NCBI GenBank assembly: GCA_001774395.1
Contig: MEZX01000002.1
Location: 369,079-400,991 of the forward strand
Direction of reading: 5' to 3'
DNA: 31,913 nt
DNA from: Candidatus Berkelbacteria bacterium RIFCSPLOWO2_01_FULL_50_28
GTDB taxonomy: Bacteria; Patescibacteria; UBA1384; 2-12-FULL-50-11
In this document: piece after piece, positions 14,550-21,882 of the stretch
Layout: each line of letters opens with the position of its first letter
How positions within the stretch are numbered: the first letter of the stretch is position 1
Translations under genes and position numbers: made by a program
The notes under the pieces: model-generated
The model's database searches: none
Told to the model about the DNA's origin: nothing
Seen by the model: only the letters and a program-made list of their open reading frames with translations

Positions 14550-15286
14550 AGTTAACGTTGCGTTCCGCGGCAGTAATGCCGTATAGTGAAATTGACTAAA
14601 ATCGGTGAAACCTTCATCTAAATACCGAACGTTAGGAAAGGTAATACCGAGGGTAAGTCAGAAGAATGACAAGTGAGAAACTGGCATATATTGCGGGGTT
14701 CTTGGACGGAGATGGTTGCGTTATGCTCCAATTAGTTTTCCGACACGATTACGTGTTCGGCTATCAAATTAGAGCAAGCATTGTTTTCTACCAAAAAACC
14801 AAGCATCGACAGTTTCTTGAGTGGCTAAAACATGAATTAGAGTATGGATATATCCGTGACCGTAAAGACGGCATGACCGAGTACACAATTGTCGGACCAA
14901 AACCGGTAATGGAGCTTCTCGGCCGATTGAGACCGTATCTGCGGCTTAAAAAGAAGCACGCTGCTCTGGCGATTGATATCATATCGAAATTACCAGGTGG
15001 GCGAGCAATAACTCCCAAAATTCTTGTTAAACTAGCCAAGAAAGTTGACGGGTTCGTTGAATTGAATTACTCAAAAAAACGAACAAACACTTCGAAAGAG
15101 GTAATAGATTTTCTTGTCAGCAAAAATCTTCTGAATCCCGTAGAGACTGATCCCTAGGCTTGGCTAGTTACCAAGCGTAAGGTGAGAACGGCCCAGTGGC
15201 TGTTCAAACGTCAACCCCTTAACTAGTAAAACTTCGGTTGAGGGTGAAGATATAGTCCGTGCCATTAGAAATAATGGAATTGCATG
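14550..15286 (+). mobile_element. Group I intron in 23S after U2593 (E. coli numbering)
   Basis: The 5' exon ends GGTTCAGAACGT (14549) and the 3' exon begins CGCGAGACAGTTCGG (15287). Joined, they restore the conserved GAACGTCGYGAGACAG of helix 93. The exon ends in T and the intron in G, as group I splicing requires. The conserved S element AAGATATAGTCC is present at 15248-15259, with the partner P7 strand GTTCAAACGTC upstream. The intron is 737 nt and carries a LAGLIDADG endonuclease gene in a peripheral loop. The insertion site is that of the Chlamydomonas chloroplast intron that encodes I-CreI. Confidence 0.92.
14666..15157 (+). CDS. I-CreI-like LAGLIDADG homing endonuclease
   Basis: A 163-aa single-motif LAGLIDADG protein, the I-CreI length, expected to act as a homodimer that cuts intronless 23S genes. 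The motif LAYIAGFLDGDGCVML (residues 6-21) has its catalytic acidic residue at D16, equivalent to I-CreI D20. Further recalled I-CreI similarities are FYQKTKHRQFLEWL, YGYIRDR, LRPYLRLKKKHAALAIDII and ELNYSKKRTNTSKEVIDFL. The glutamine in YQKT and the lysine in RLKKK match I-CreI active-site neighbours. It lies wholly inside the intron. The reading frame is intact, suggesting recent or continuing homing. Confidence 0.95.
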   Translation: MTSEKLAYIAGFLDGDGCVMLQLVFRHDYVFGYQIRASIVFYQKTKHRQFLEWLKHELEYGYIRDRKDGMTEYTIVGPKPVMELLGRLRPYLRLKKKHAALAIDIISKLPGGRAITPKILVKLAKKVDGFVELNYSKKRTNTSKEVIDFLVSKNLLNPVETDP

Positions 15287-15575
15287 CGCGAGACAGTTCG
15301 GTCCTAATCTGCTGTAAGCGTTGAAGATTGAGGGGGGCGGCTCCTAGTATGAGAAGACCGGAGCGGACGATCCGCTGGTGTATCGGCTGTCCTGCCAAGG
15401 GCACTGTCGAGTAGCTACGATCGGAACTGATAACCGCTGAAAGCATATAAGCGGGAAGCAGGCCCCAAGATTAATCTTCGTTATAGACCCGTTGTAGACC
15501 ACAACGTTGATAGGCGCTAGGTGTAAGGCCCGTAAGGGTTTCAGCCGAGGCGTACTAATAGGTCGAGAATTACTT

Positions 15576-16003
15576 AATTCTCATCTGCTAGTTACATATG
15601 AATGGCGGTTGAGAGTTTGCATTAAGTTATTGAGTGTCTTCGACTTTAGTTTGGAACAACATTCGCTTGGATTTTATTCCCTGCGGACACGCGTCCTCGG
15701 CTCCAGCGAGCCTCGGCGCTCGAGCTCGACGAAAAATCCAGCACTCTTTGTTCTTCAAGAACACCCGAATCTTCCGTTGAACGGGTCCTGAACAACGGAT
15801 GGTAGCTCGCGGGAGACGGCCTTGTGCCGTACTGGTTGGACCCACAATAGACCTAGACTTAAATGTGGATGCCCGCGAGCCCTACTTTTCCTTGAAGGCC
15901 AAAAAGTGCTGGAACCGTGCTTTTTCGTCTCCGCTACGGTCTGCAAGAAATAAAATTCCTACTCATTGAAGGAGCGGGGAAATCCGAGCAGTATTTGTGA
16001 GTT
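15576..16003 (+). other. 23S-5S spacer, structured, without tRNA genes
   Basis: About 430 nt with no tRNA or coding gene. A compact fold is visible at 15738-15912. The outer helix is CCAGCACT (15738-15745) with AGTGCTGG (15905-15912). Inside are TCCGTTG/CAACGGA, a nine-pair helix GCTCGCGGG (15805-15813) with CCCGCGAGC (15872-15880), GACGGC/GCCGT and CCACA/TGTGG. It may be a processing scaffold for the 23S and 5S ends, or an unrecognised small RNA. It does not match the RNase P, tmRNA or SRP RNA signatures I know. Confidence 0.55.
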
Positions 16004-16128
16004 TTGTGTTGGTGCTTTTTGCGGTTGGGGTACACCTCGTTACATTCCGAACCGAGCAGTTAAGCCAGCCAGCGCCGATGGTACTTACGGCATTCAGCCG
16101 CCGGGAGAGTAGGCCAGCGCCAACACAA
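16004..16128 (+). rRNA. 5S ribosomal RNA
   Basis: The terminal helix TTGTGTTGGTGC (16004-16015) pairs with GCGCCAACACAA (16117-16128). Inside are the canonical ACACCTCGTTACATTCCGAACCGAGCAGTTAAGC and CCGCCGGGAGAGTAGG blocks of bacterial 5S RNA. The mature ends are probably 2-4 bases inside these limits. Confidence 0.93.
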
Positions 16129-16143
16129 AGTTCACAAACAGAC

Positions 16144-16166
16144 AAAGAGGCCAAAAGGCCTTTTTT
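16144..16166 (+). terminator. rRNA operon terminator
   Basis: AAAGAGGCC and GGCCTTTTTT form a stem around AAAA, with the T-tract running into TTTTTTG. Confidence 0.85.
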
Positions 16167-16244
16167 GTTTTACCTTTTGCTATCGGGTCTCGGTTGGGGT
16201 CAGTATAACCGAGACCCGTAGTAGACGATAAGTCGACCGTCTAC

Positions 16245-16250
16245 TATGAT
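16245..16250 (+). promoter_or_regulatory. -10 box for the 66-aa membrane protein, leaderless
   Basis: TATGAT ends seven bases before ATG 16258. A second -10-like TATAAC lies at 16203-16208. No Shine-Dalgarno is seen. Confidence 0.45.
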
Positions 16251-16257
16251 GCGAAAG

Positions 16258-16458
16258 ATGAACAAACGATTTCGGGTGGTACTTGGATCGGTGTTAACGG
16301 TTATCGCCGCCGGGCTGGTATTCAGTGGAAGCGGTCAGTTGAACGCCTCGGGGATTGTCGATACAGACTTCAATATTGCGAAAATCCTCACTTGGGTTGG
16401 GGTGTCAATTCTGATCGTCGGAGCGCTACTTTTCATCTCGGCGTCTGCTGCTGAGTGA
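16258..16458 (+). CDS. Small two-TM membrane protein, 66 aa
   Basis: MNKRFRVVLGSVLTVIAAGL begins a hydrophobic segment (about residues 6-24). A polar loop (GQLNASGIVDTDFNIAK) and a second segment (WVGVSILIVGALLFISASA) follow. The frame could start four codons earlier (16246), but 16258 has the -10 spacing seen for other leaderless genes. The family is not recognised. Confidence 0.6.
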   Translation: MNKRFRVVLGSVLTVIAAGLVFSGSGQLNASGIVDTDFNIAKILTWVGVSILIVGALLFISASAAE

Positions 16459-16512
16459 GTGCATAAGGGTCAACGAGCGAAAGCGAGCATTTAGGTTGCG
16501 GCGGCGGAGTAG

Positions 16513-17127
16513 CTAGTTACTGTTGCTAGTCACCAGGTAGTTCGCATTCACGCCGAGCGTGGGATAGGCGCTTAAGCCAACATACCAAGAGCCAAACGGG
16601 CTGATGTTATTTTTCAGCGGATTTTCGCTGTCGACAAGAGCTTCGCCAGTAACTGGGCGTTCCAGAGTGGCAAAAAGTGCGAAGCCTTCAGGCGTCGTCG
16701 GACCGTTGGTGGCGTGAGTTGGCGAAGATATGTAGAGATAGCTACTTTTTTGTGACGCCATAAGCGTCGAGCAAGAACTGTTTTTATAATTGTTTTTGTC
16801 TTGGGGGTCTTGTGGCAGGGTGGCCAGGTAATTCGGGGTCAGAAATTTTCCGCCAGAAGTGTGAGTACAGCCGCTCGGGCTGTCGAGCAGTTGCCAGCCG
16901 GCTGTGATGATACTACTACCGGAGCCTTTGTCAAACTTAGGGTAAGTCCTGGAGTCGGAATAGAGCTGCTTGAGCACGCCCTTCATCCGGGCGATGTCGG
17001 TTTTGCGAGTGTTATCACGACCGCGCGCTGAAATTGCCGACCAGCTGGCGACGCCAAGACCGATCAGAATGCCGATGATTACAATTACAATCAATAATTC
17101 AACAAGGGTAAATCCGCTTCGGCGCAT
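16513..17127 (-). CDS. Type IV prepilin-like protein, 204 aa
   Basis: A class III prepilin signal, MRRSG followed by FTLVELLIVIVIIGILIGLG, gives prepilin peptidase cleavage after Gly5, with Glu10 as the conserved mature Glu5. The hydrophobic helix is the pilin assembly and membrane anchor. The mature domain has GRDNTRKTDIARMKGVLKQL typical of pseudopilins and a Ser/Thr/Asn-rich beta region with a possible disulfide pair (SGCTHT and SSCSTL). The open frame extends six codons upstream to a GTG, but the prepilin motif supports ATG 17127. No peptidase, ATPase or other pilin gene is nearby. A role in pili or cell-surface attachment is inferred. Confidence 0.88.
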   Translation of the reverse strand: MRRSGFTLVELLIVIVIIGILIGLGVASWSAISARGRDNTRKTDIARMKGVLKQLYSDSRTYPKFDKGSGSSIITAGWQLLDSPSGCTHTSGGKFLTPNYLATLPQDPQDKNNYKNSSCSTLMASQKSSYLYISSPTHATNGPTTPEGFALFATLERPVTGEALVDSENPLKNNISPFGSWYVGLSAYPTLGVNANYLVTSNSN

Positions 17128-17181
17128 ATTAAACTCATCATACACCAGTACCCCCGACGTCTGGCAAACACCCTTTTCAAA

Positions 17182-17190
17182 TGCTTAACT
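17182..17190 (+). promoter_or_regulatory. Extended -10 box of recO, leaderless
   Basis: TG-C-TTAACT ends six bases before ATG 17197. It is nearly identical to the box before the pterin dehydratase gene (TG-C-TTAAAT). Confidence 0.65.
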
Positions 17191-17196
17191 GGGACT

Positions 17197-17928
17197 ATGC
17201 AAAAAACTCTGGCTTTGGTGTTGAAAAAGCAGAATCTTGGTGAAACCGACAGGATAATAACCGTGCTGAGCCCCACGCTCGGTAAAAAACGAATTGTCGC
17301 CAAGGCTGTCCGTCGGCCGCTTTCAAAACTGGCTGGGCATCTCGACACGCTGATGTTAACTCAGATTATCTTAACTGATCAAGATGTGCTGCCACGAGTG
17401 ACGAGCGCTGTGCTGGCGGAGGGATTCGAGACCATCCGAGGTTCACTGAAACTAGCTACGAAAGCTTTTGCAATTACAAAGTTAGTTGAACGATTAGTCT
17501 TAGAAGACGTCCCAAATCGACAGATTTTTGCTGTTTCGGTGGAGGCGTTGAGCCGTTTGAACAGCGAAGAAAAGTGGAGCGCCATTTGGCTGAAGTACCT
17601 GAGCCAACTCACCGACAACCTGGGAGTGGGTTTAAGCAACTGGCGATGTCTTCGTTGCAATGAACCGGTCGTTGACGATGCTTCCTTCGTCGTATCTGAG
17701 CGGCGGTTAGTTTGCGGCAAGTGCAATGAAGAGTTCGCTGGACCGACTATTCCGATGGCGACTAATTCAATAAAACTACTCTCGATTGTGCGCACGAAGC
17801 CTTTCAGTATGTTGCGAAGAGTCAATCTACCAACCCTAAACGCTCTGCAGGTTGAAGAAATCCTCTTGCGGGAAATCACCGACTGGATGAACCGACCTTG
17901 GAGTGAGTACGGAGCCATCGCTCGATGA
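17197..17928 (+). CDS. recO: DNA repair protein RecO
   Basis: A 243-aa recombination mediator that helps load RecA on SSB-coated gaps with RecR. The N-terminal OB fold is recognisable (LALVLKKQNLGETDRIITVL, GKKRIVAKAVRRPLSKLAGHL). A helical middle follows, then a C-terminal zinc-binding region with CLRC and CGKC about 27 residues apart. The length is normal. It starts six bases after an extended -10 box, and its last four bases overlap alr (ATGA), so the two form an operon. Confidence 0.92.
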   Translation: MQKTLALVLKKQNLGETDRIITVLSPTLGKKRIVAKAVRRPLSKLAGHLDTLMLTQIILTDQDVLPRVTSAVLAEGFETIRGSLKLATKAFAITKLVERLVLEDVPNRQIFAVSVEALSRLNSEEKWSAIWLKYLSQLTDNLGVGLSNWRCLRCNEPVVDDASFVVSERRLVCGKCNEEFAGPTIPMATNSIKLLSIVRTKPFSMLRRVNLPTLNALQVEEILLREITDWMNRPWSEYGAIAR

Positions 17929-19028
17929 GAGCCTGGTTAGAAGTGGATTTAGACACCGTGCGGCGCAACCTGGAAATCGTGCGGCGTTCGGTCGGCACGG
18001 GCGTTGAGGTAATAGCGGTGGTCAAAGCGGACGCCTACGGTATGGGGATAAAAGAAATCTCGCGGGTGCTTGATGGGGGTAACGTTGCGATGTTTGCCGT
18101 TATCTCACTGGATGAGGCGCGAAAAGTGCGAGAGGCTTCCTCGAAGCCGGTGTTGATTATGGGTTACCTTGAGCCAAAAGAGATTGTTTCAGCGATCGAG
18201 GAGGGCTACGTCCTTAGTTTGTTTGACAACGAGCTAGCGGCTATCTACGAACGATTGGCCGCCCGCTTGGAGCGAACCGCGAGAGTTCATCTCAAGGTTG
18301 ATACCGGTCTTAATCGGCTTGGCGTTTCGTCCGGCGAGGCGGTGGATTTACTCGTAAACCAACGCCACTATCCGCACATCAGAATCGAAGCAATTTTTTC
18401 ACACTTAATAAAATCTACAAATCGTCCGTCTAACGAACGACAGCTACAGAAAATAAGAGAACTACTACTAACAATTCAATCTCGTTGCGAGCTGCTGCCC
18501 GTTCACCTGGTGAATTCTGGGGCCTTGGCCGATTTTTCTGACGGGTACTTTGATGCGGTACGGATAGGGTTGGCATTCTCTGGTGTCGACGAAACTATCT
18601 TGCCGGGCCTCGAACCGTGTTTGCGCGCTAAGTCAGTAATCGTTCAGGTGAGAACGATCGACAAAGGAGAGGGGGTCAGCTACGACCATCTGTTCATCGC
18701 CGCACGGGAAATGAAAGTTGCGGTTGTTGCCATCGGGTATGCCGAGGGCTATTCCCAGGCCTTGAGCGGCAAAGCAGAAGTTGTGGTTCAAGGGCAACGA
18801 GTGAAAGTTTTGGGTAAAATATGTATGAACTTCATTGTTATCGATGTGACGGGTTTAGACGTCCGGCGCGGGGAAGAAGTTGTGCTAGTAGGATCTCAAA
18901 CCGGCCCCAACGGGCAGAAAGCTGAAGTGCACGTGAGCGAGCTTGCCAAGTGGTGTGGACTGCGTCATCATGAAGTTGTCACTCGGTTAGGTACATCGTT
19001 GCCACGAGATTATTACGGAGGGAGATAA
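17925..19028 (+). CDS. alr: Alanine racemase
   Basis: A 367-aa fold-type III PLP enzyme that makes D-alanine for the peptidoglycan stem peptide. Lys34 in AVVKADAYGMG binds PLP, and Tyr253 in EGVSYDHLF is the second catalytic base. AIGYAEGYSQALSG and KICMNFIVIDVTG are typical of the C-terminal beta domain. HLKVDTGLNRLGV and VNSGALADF are barrel motifs. Start and recO stop overlap as ATGA, so translation is coupled. D-Ala made here would feed the MurF step encoded downstream. Confidence 0.95.
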   Translation: MRAWLEVDLDTVRRNLEIVRRSVGTGVEVIAVVKADAYGMGIKEISRVLDGGNVAMFAVISLDEARKVREASSKPVLIMGYLEPKEIVSAIEEGYVLSLFDNELAAIYERLAARLERTARVHLKVDTGLNRLGVSSGEAVDLLVNQRHYPHIRIEAIFSHLIKSTNRPSNERQLQKIRELLLTIQSRCELLPVHLVNSGALADFSDGYFDAVRIGLAFSGVDETILPGLEPCLRAKSVIVQVRTIDKGEGVSYDHLFIAAREMKVAVVAIGYAEGYSQALSGKAEVVVQGQRVKVLGKICMNFIVIDVTGLDVRRGEEVVLVGSQTGPNGQKAEVHVSELAKWCGLRHHEVVTRLGTSLPRDYYGGR

Positions 19029-19949
19029 ATGACAGAGGAACCAAAAACAGATACGACTGCGACCGACCCCACTAAAACGACGTCGGATCCGGTAGTCCCG
19101 CCAGATCAAGATTCCCCGATGGTCGTACCAGTCAATCAGCCCTCTGTGGCAGATGTTTCTTCTTCGTTAGTTTCGGCACCGTTGGAAGTCCCGACTGATA
19201 AACCCCCAACAGAGCCCAAAACTGAGAATTCAGGTGAAACACCGATCCTCGTCAGTGAATCTGACGTGAAAGTGGCAGCAACTCCATCCTCGGTAGGTGC
19301 CGAACAGCATCTAGCGGAAGAGGTGGAGACTCTAAGTGGTGAGATTCAATCCCTCCAAGCAAAAATTGACCGATTAACCAGTGGCACTTCCGTTTCCACC
19401 GAAAAGCAACCCTCAACTTCCAATGACGTGCTTGCCTCTCAGCCGACAACATCTCCCATCATTCCCGTTGTTAACAAGCCCGCCGAAACAAGTGGACCCA
19501 AATCGAAGTCAAGCGGCGCTATTAATGATATCTATGCCAAGGTCTCTGCGCGGGAAAAAGAAGCTAGCGACAAGGCGGACGATCTAGCGGCGTCGTCAAG
19601 CGGAGCGGAGGACGTTAGCGGAGCTGGAAGCCTTGGAACCATCGGCGAAGCCTTAATTGTGTTTGGCTTGATTGTGTTTTTACTGATGCTGGCAACTCCG
19701 TTGCTGAAATCGATGATTCCAGAGAGCGTTTTGCCTGCGGTGAAGTCTATCGGCTGGCCTGCCGCCTCGGGTGCATTTTTGATCGGGTTAATTCTGATGC
19801 TCTTTACGAAGGGCAAAAAGACAACAAAAATCCTGGCCGGCGTTCTGGTTATTCTCTCGGCCATACTTTTTCTTGGTACCGGTAGCTACAGCACCTACTT
19901 GGGGCCGCTTGCCGGAATGTTAGACTCGGTATTCTCTTTCTATCGGTAG
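19029..19949 (+). CDS. Membrane protein with long acidic disordered N-terminus, 306 aa
   Basis: The ATG directly abuts the alr stop codon and follows GGAGGGAG. Residues 1-88 are Thr/Pro/Ser/Glu-rich and disordered. Residues 91-117 (AEQHLAEEVETLSGEIQSLQ and on) form a short coiled coil. A second low-complexity linker reaches residue 200, and three membrane segments lie at about 205-225, 243-259 and 266-284. No family is recognised. Its place as third gene after recO-alr suggests envelope function, but that is inference. Its stop codon falls in the left palindrome of the AT-rich element. Confidence 0.75.
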   Translation: MTEEPKTDTTATDPTKTTSDPVVPPDQDSPMVVPVNQPSVADVSSSLVSAPLEVPTDKPPTEPKTENSGETPILVSESDVKVAATPSSVGAEQHLAEEVETLSGEIQSLQAKIDRLTSGTSVSTEKQPSTSNDVLASQPTTSPIIPVVNKPAETSGPKSKSSGAINDIYAKVSAREKEASDKADDLAASSSGAEDVSGAGSLGTIGEALIVFGLIVFLLMLATPLLKSMIPESVLPAVKSIGWPAASGAFLIGLILMLFTKGKKTTKILAGVLVILSAILFLGTGSYSTYLGPLAGMLDSVFSFYR

Positions 19950-20083
19950 ATAGAAAGAATTTTCAGTTTTCAGTTCTCAATTTCCAATAAATTTTTCAAT
20001 GTCTCAATGTTTGAAAATTATTTCATTGAGAATTAATTAGAAATTGCAAAATTGGTAATTGGAAATTCCCTACCTTCAGGTAG
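19936..20083. repeat. AT-rich inverted-repeat element upstream of glyS
   Basis: Left palindrome CTTTCTATC-GGTA-GATAGAAAG (19936-19957), AT-rich core (19958-20069), right palindrome CTACC-TTCA-GGTAG (20070-20083). The core is a reverse-orientation copy of the family found four times in the 23S gene and is closest to insertion 1. The inner CTATC/GATAG and CTACC/GGTAG differ by one compensated pair. The right palindrome merges into the glyS -10 box. Confidence 0.85.
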
Positions 20084-20086
20084 AAT
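20081..20086 (+). promoter_or_regulatory. -10 box of glyS, leaderless
   Basis: TAGAAT ends six bases before ATG 20093 and overlaps the right palindrome of the AT-rich element. No Shine-Dalgarno is present. Confidence 0.6.
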
Positions 20087-20092
20087 TAGATC

Positions 20093-21373
20093 ATGGTTAG
20101 CGAATCGCAGATGAACGAATTCACTGCTTGGGCGAAACGCCGAGGGGTAATTTTCCCGTCCAGCGAAATTTACGGCGGACTAGGTTCTAGCTACGATTAC
20201 GGCCCGGTCGGCGTGGAGATGAAAAATCGGCTCAAAACTTCCTGGTGGCGCTCGATGGTTCACGAACGCCAGGATGTGGTGGGTTTAGACAGCGCAATTA
20301 TCCTGAACCCAGCCGTCTGGCAGGCTTCGGGACATTTAGATAACTTCTCTGATTTGATGGTTGAAGATCTGAAGACCCATAAGAGATATCGCGTAGAGGA
20401 TTTGGATGACCCAACGAAAAGCCCCGAGGGTAACCCGGTAGGCGAGGCGAAACAATTCAATGTGATGTTTAAAACTTTCGTTGGACCTGTCGAGGACGAC
20501 GCCTCCACCGCCTACCTTCGTCCTGAAACATGCCAGGGTATCTTCATCGACTTTAAACAGATTCTAGAAACGTCGCGCCAACGCGTGCCGTTTGGCATCG
20601 CCCAGATCGGCAAGAGCTTCCGGAACGAAATCACCCCAGGGAATCTAACTTTCCGAACCCGGGAGTTTGAGCAGATGGAGATGGAATTTTTTGTACGCGA
20701 AGAAGAAGCCAACAAGTGGTTTGATTATTGGGTTGAAGCTCGCTTCCAGTGGTACTTAGATTTGGGCATCCGAAAAGAGAATCTGCGGCTATTCAAGCAT
20801 CCGAAAGCCAAACTTGCCCACTATTCCAAGGGCACAACAGACATCGAGTATAAGTTCCCGTGGGGTTGGGGCGAGCTTGAAGGTATCGCCAACCGCGGTA
20901 ACTTTGATCTAGTTCAACACCAGAAAAACTCCGGCAAAGATCTGTCAGTTTTTGACGAGGAGACCAGGGAGAAGTTTGTTCCTTGGGTGATTGAACCGGC
21001 CGGTGGTGTGGACCGAGCTCTGCTCGCTATCCTTCTGGACGCTTGGAAGTTCTTCCAAAAAGGTCGCAAAGAAGACGGAGAGCCAGAAACGGTTCTAGAA
21101 GTTGCTCCAACGCTTGCTGCTTATGATGCCGCAGTGTTGCCGCTCGTGAAAAAACCAGAATTGTTGAAGATGAGCCAGAAGTTAGTTGCTAGTCTGCGAG
21201 CAGCCGGCAAGCATGTTTTCTACGACGAATCCGGTTCGATCGGTCGCCGCTACCGCCGAATGGACGAAATCGGCACACCGATTTGCTACACAGTTGATTT
21301 CGAATCTCTTGACGACAAGAAAGTAACAGCAAGAGATAGGGATTCAATGAAACAAACACGAGTTACTTTATGA
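20093..21373 (+). CDS. glyS: Glycyl-tRNA synthetase (homodimeric class II)
   Basis: A 426-aa alpha2-type GlyRS, not the bacterial alpha2beta2 GlyQ/GlyS type. Visible features are the family N-terminus GVIFPSSEIYGGLGSSYDYG, class II motif 2 (FRNEITPGNLTFRTREFEQ), the glycine pocket region GIANRGNFDLVQH, and motif 3 (EPAGGVDRALLAILL). The C-terminal anticodon-binding domain has GSIGRRYRRMDEIGTPICYT and TARDRDSMKQTRVTL. It is a little short for the family, and the last residues after RVTL are abbreviated compared with the usual ending. A second, more typical tail is encoded immediately downstream in another frame (see 21384). Confidence 0.95.
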   Translation: MVSESQMNEFTAWAKRRGVIFPSSEIYGGLGSSYDYGPVGVEMKNRLKTSWWRSMVHERQDVVGLDSAIILNPAVWQASGHLDNFSDLMVEDLKTHKRYRVEDLDDPTKSPEGNPVGEAKQFNVMFKTFVGPVEDDASTAYLRPETCQGIFIDFKQILETSRQRVPFGIAQIGKSFRNEITPGNLTFRTREFEQMEMEFFVREEEANKWFDYWVEARFQWYLDLGIRKENLRLFKHPKAKLAHYSKGTTDIEYKFPWGWGELEGIANRGNFDLVQHQKNSGKDLSVFDEETREKFVPWVIEPAGGVDRALLAILLDAWKFFQKGRKEDGEPETVLEVAPTLAAYDAAVLPLVKKPELLKMSQKLVASLRAAGKHVFYDESGSIGRRYRRMDEIGTPICYTVDFESLDDKKVTARDRDSMKQTRVTL

Positions 21374-21383
21374 GAGAAAAGAG

Positions 21384-21503
21384 ATGAGAAACCGAAGCGA
21401 AGCTGAGGATTTCGAATCCGTCGAAGGCAAAGCCAAAGGCACCGTCACCGTCCGCGACCGGGATACTATGAAACAGAAAAGAATAATGATAGAAGAGGTG
21501 TAA
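21384..21503 (+). pseudogene. Detached second C-terminal tail of glycyl-tRNA synthetase
   Basis: A 39-codon frame (ATG 21384, stop 21503) whose residues EDFESVEGKAKGTVTVRDRD and TMKQKRIMIEEV are a GlyRS C-terminus, paralogous to VDFESLDDKKVTARDRDSMK ending the intact gene 10 bases upstream but in a different frame. The two DNA copies differ at many silent positions, so this is not a recent tandem duplication. It could be the remnant of a resident glyS replaced by an incoming copy, or a tiny expressed peptide, since its stop overlaps the next ATG (TAATG). Confidence 0.75.
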
Positions 21504-21868
21504 TGGGAATAGAAGAAAGCCAGGGTCTATCGCCCGAAGAAGCACAATCAGCAGAGGCCTTTGTGTCACCGGTAACGGGTGGAGAACTTAGCAAAGAACG
21601 GGTCATTGCAGATGCTTTGAAAGCAGCAGCGGAAACTACACCCGAATCAATACTGCGTGGGCCCGAAAAGATGGCGGCAGACTGGCGGATAGAGATCGGT
21701 AGGTTACAGGCAGCATTTGATCGTACATCCGAACTTTTGGCGAGACCTGATCTTGATGAAGCTGCGAGAATTGCATTTGGAAAAGATCTGAAGCACGACA
21801 GAGAACAGCTCGAATTCACGCAAGGAAAATACGACGAATTTCTCCAACGCCATCCCGAATTAACGTAA
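21503..21868 (+). CDS. Unknown helical protein, 121 aa
   Basis: It begins MGIEESQGLSPEEAQSAEAF. It is acidic and helix-rich, with a probable coiled-coil section (ADWRIEIGRLQAAFDRTSEL, FGKDLKHDREQLEFTQGKYD). No signal peptide or membrane segment is present. The ATG shares one base with the stop of the glyS-tail remnant, and GAAGAGG lies just upstream. It is likely co-transcribed with glyS. The family is not recognised. Confidence 0.6.
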   Translation: MGIEESQGLSPEEAQSAEAFVSPVTGGELSKERVIADALKAAAETTPESILRGPEKMAADWRIEIGRLQAAFDRTSELLARPDLDEAARIAFGKDLKHDREQLEFTQGKYDEFLQRHPELT

Positions 21869-21882
21869 GTGCCCCCTAATCG

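Noticed and set aside
15738..15912. RNase P, tmRNA or SRP RNA in the rRNA spacer
   Set aside because: None of the conserved cores I know for these RNAs is present, so it is left as an unassigned structured domain.
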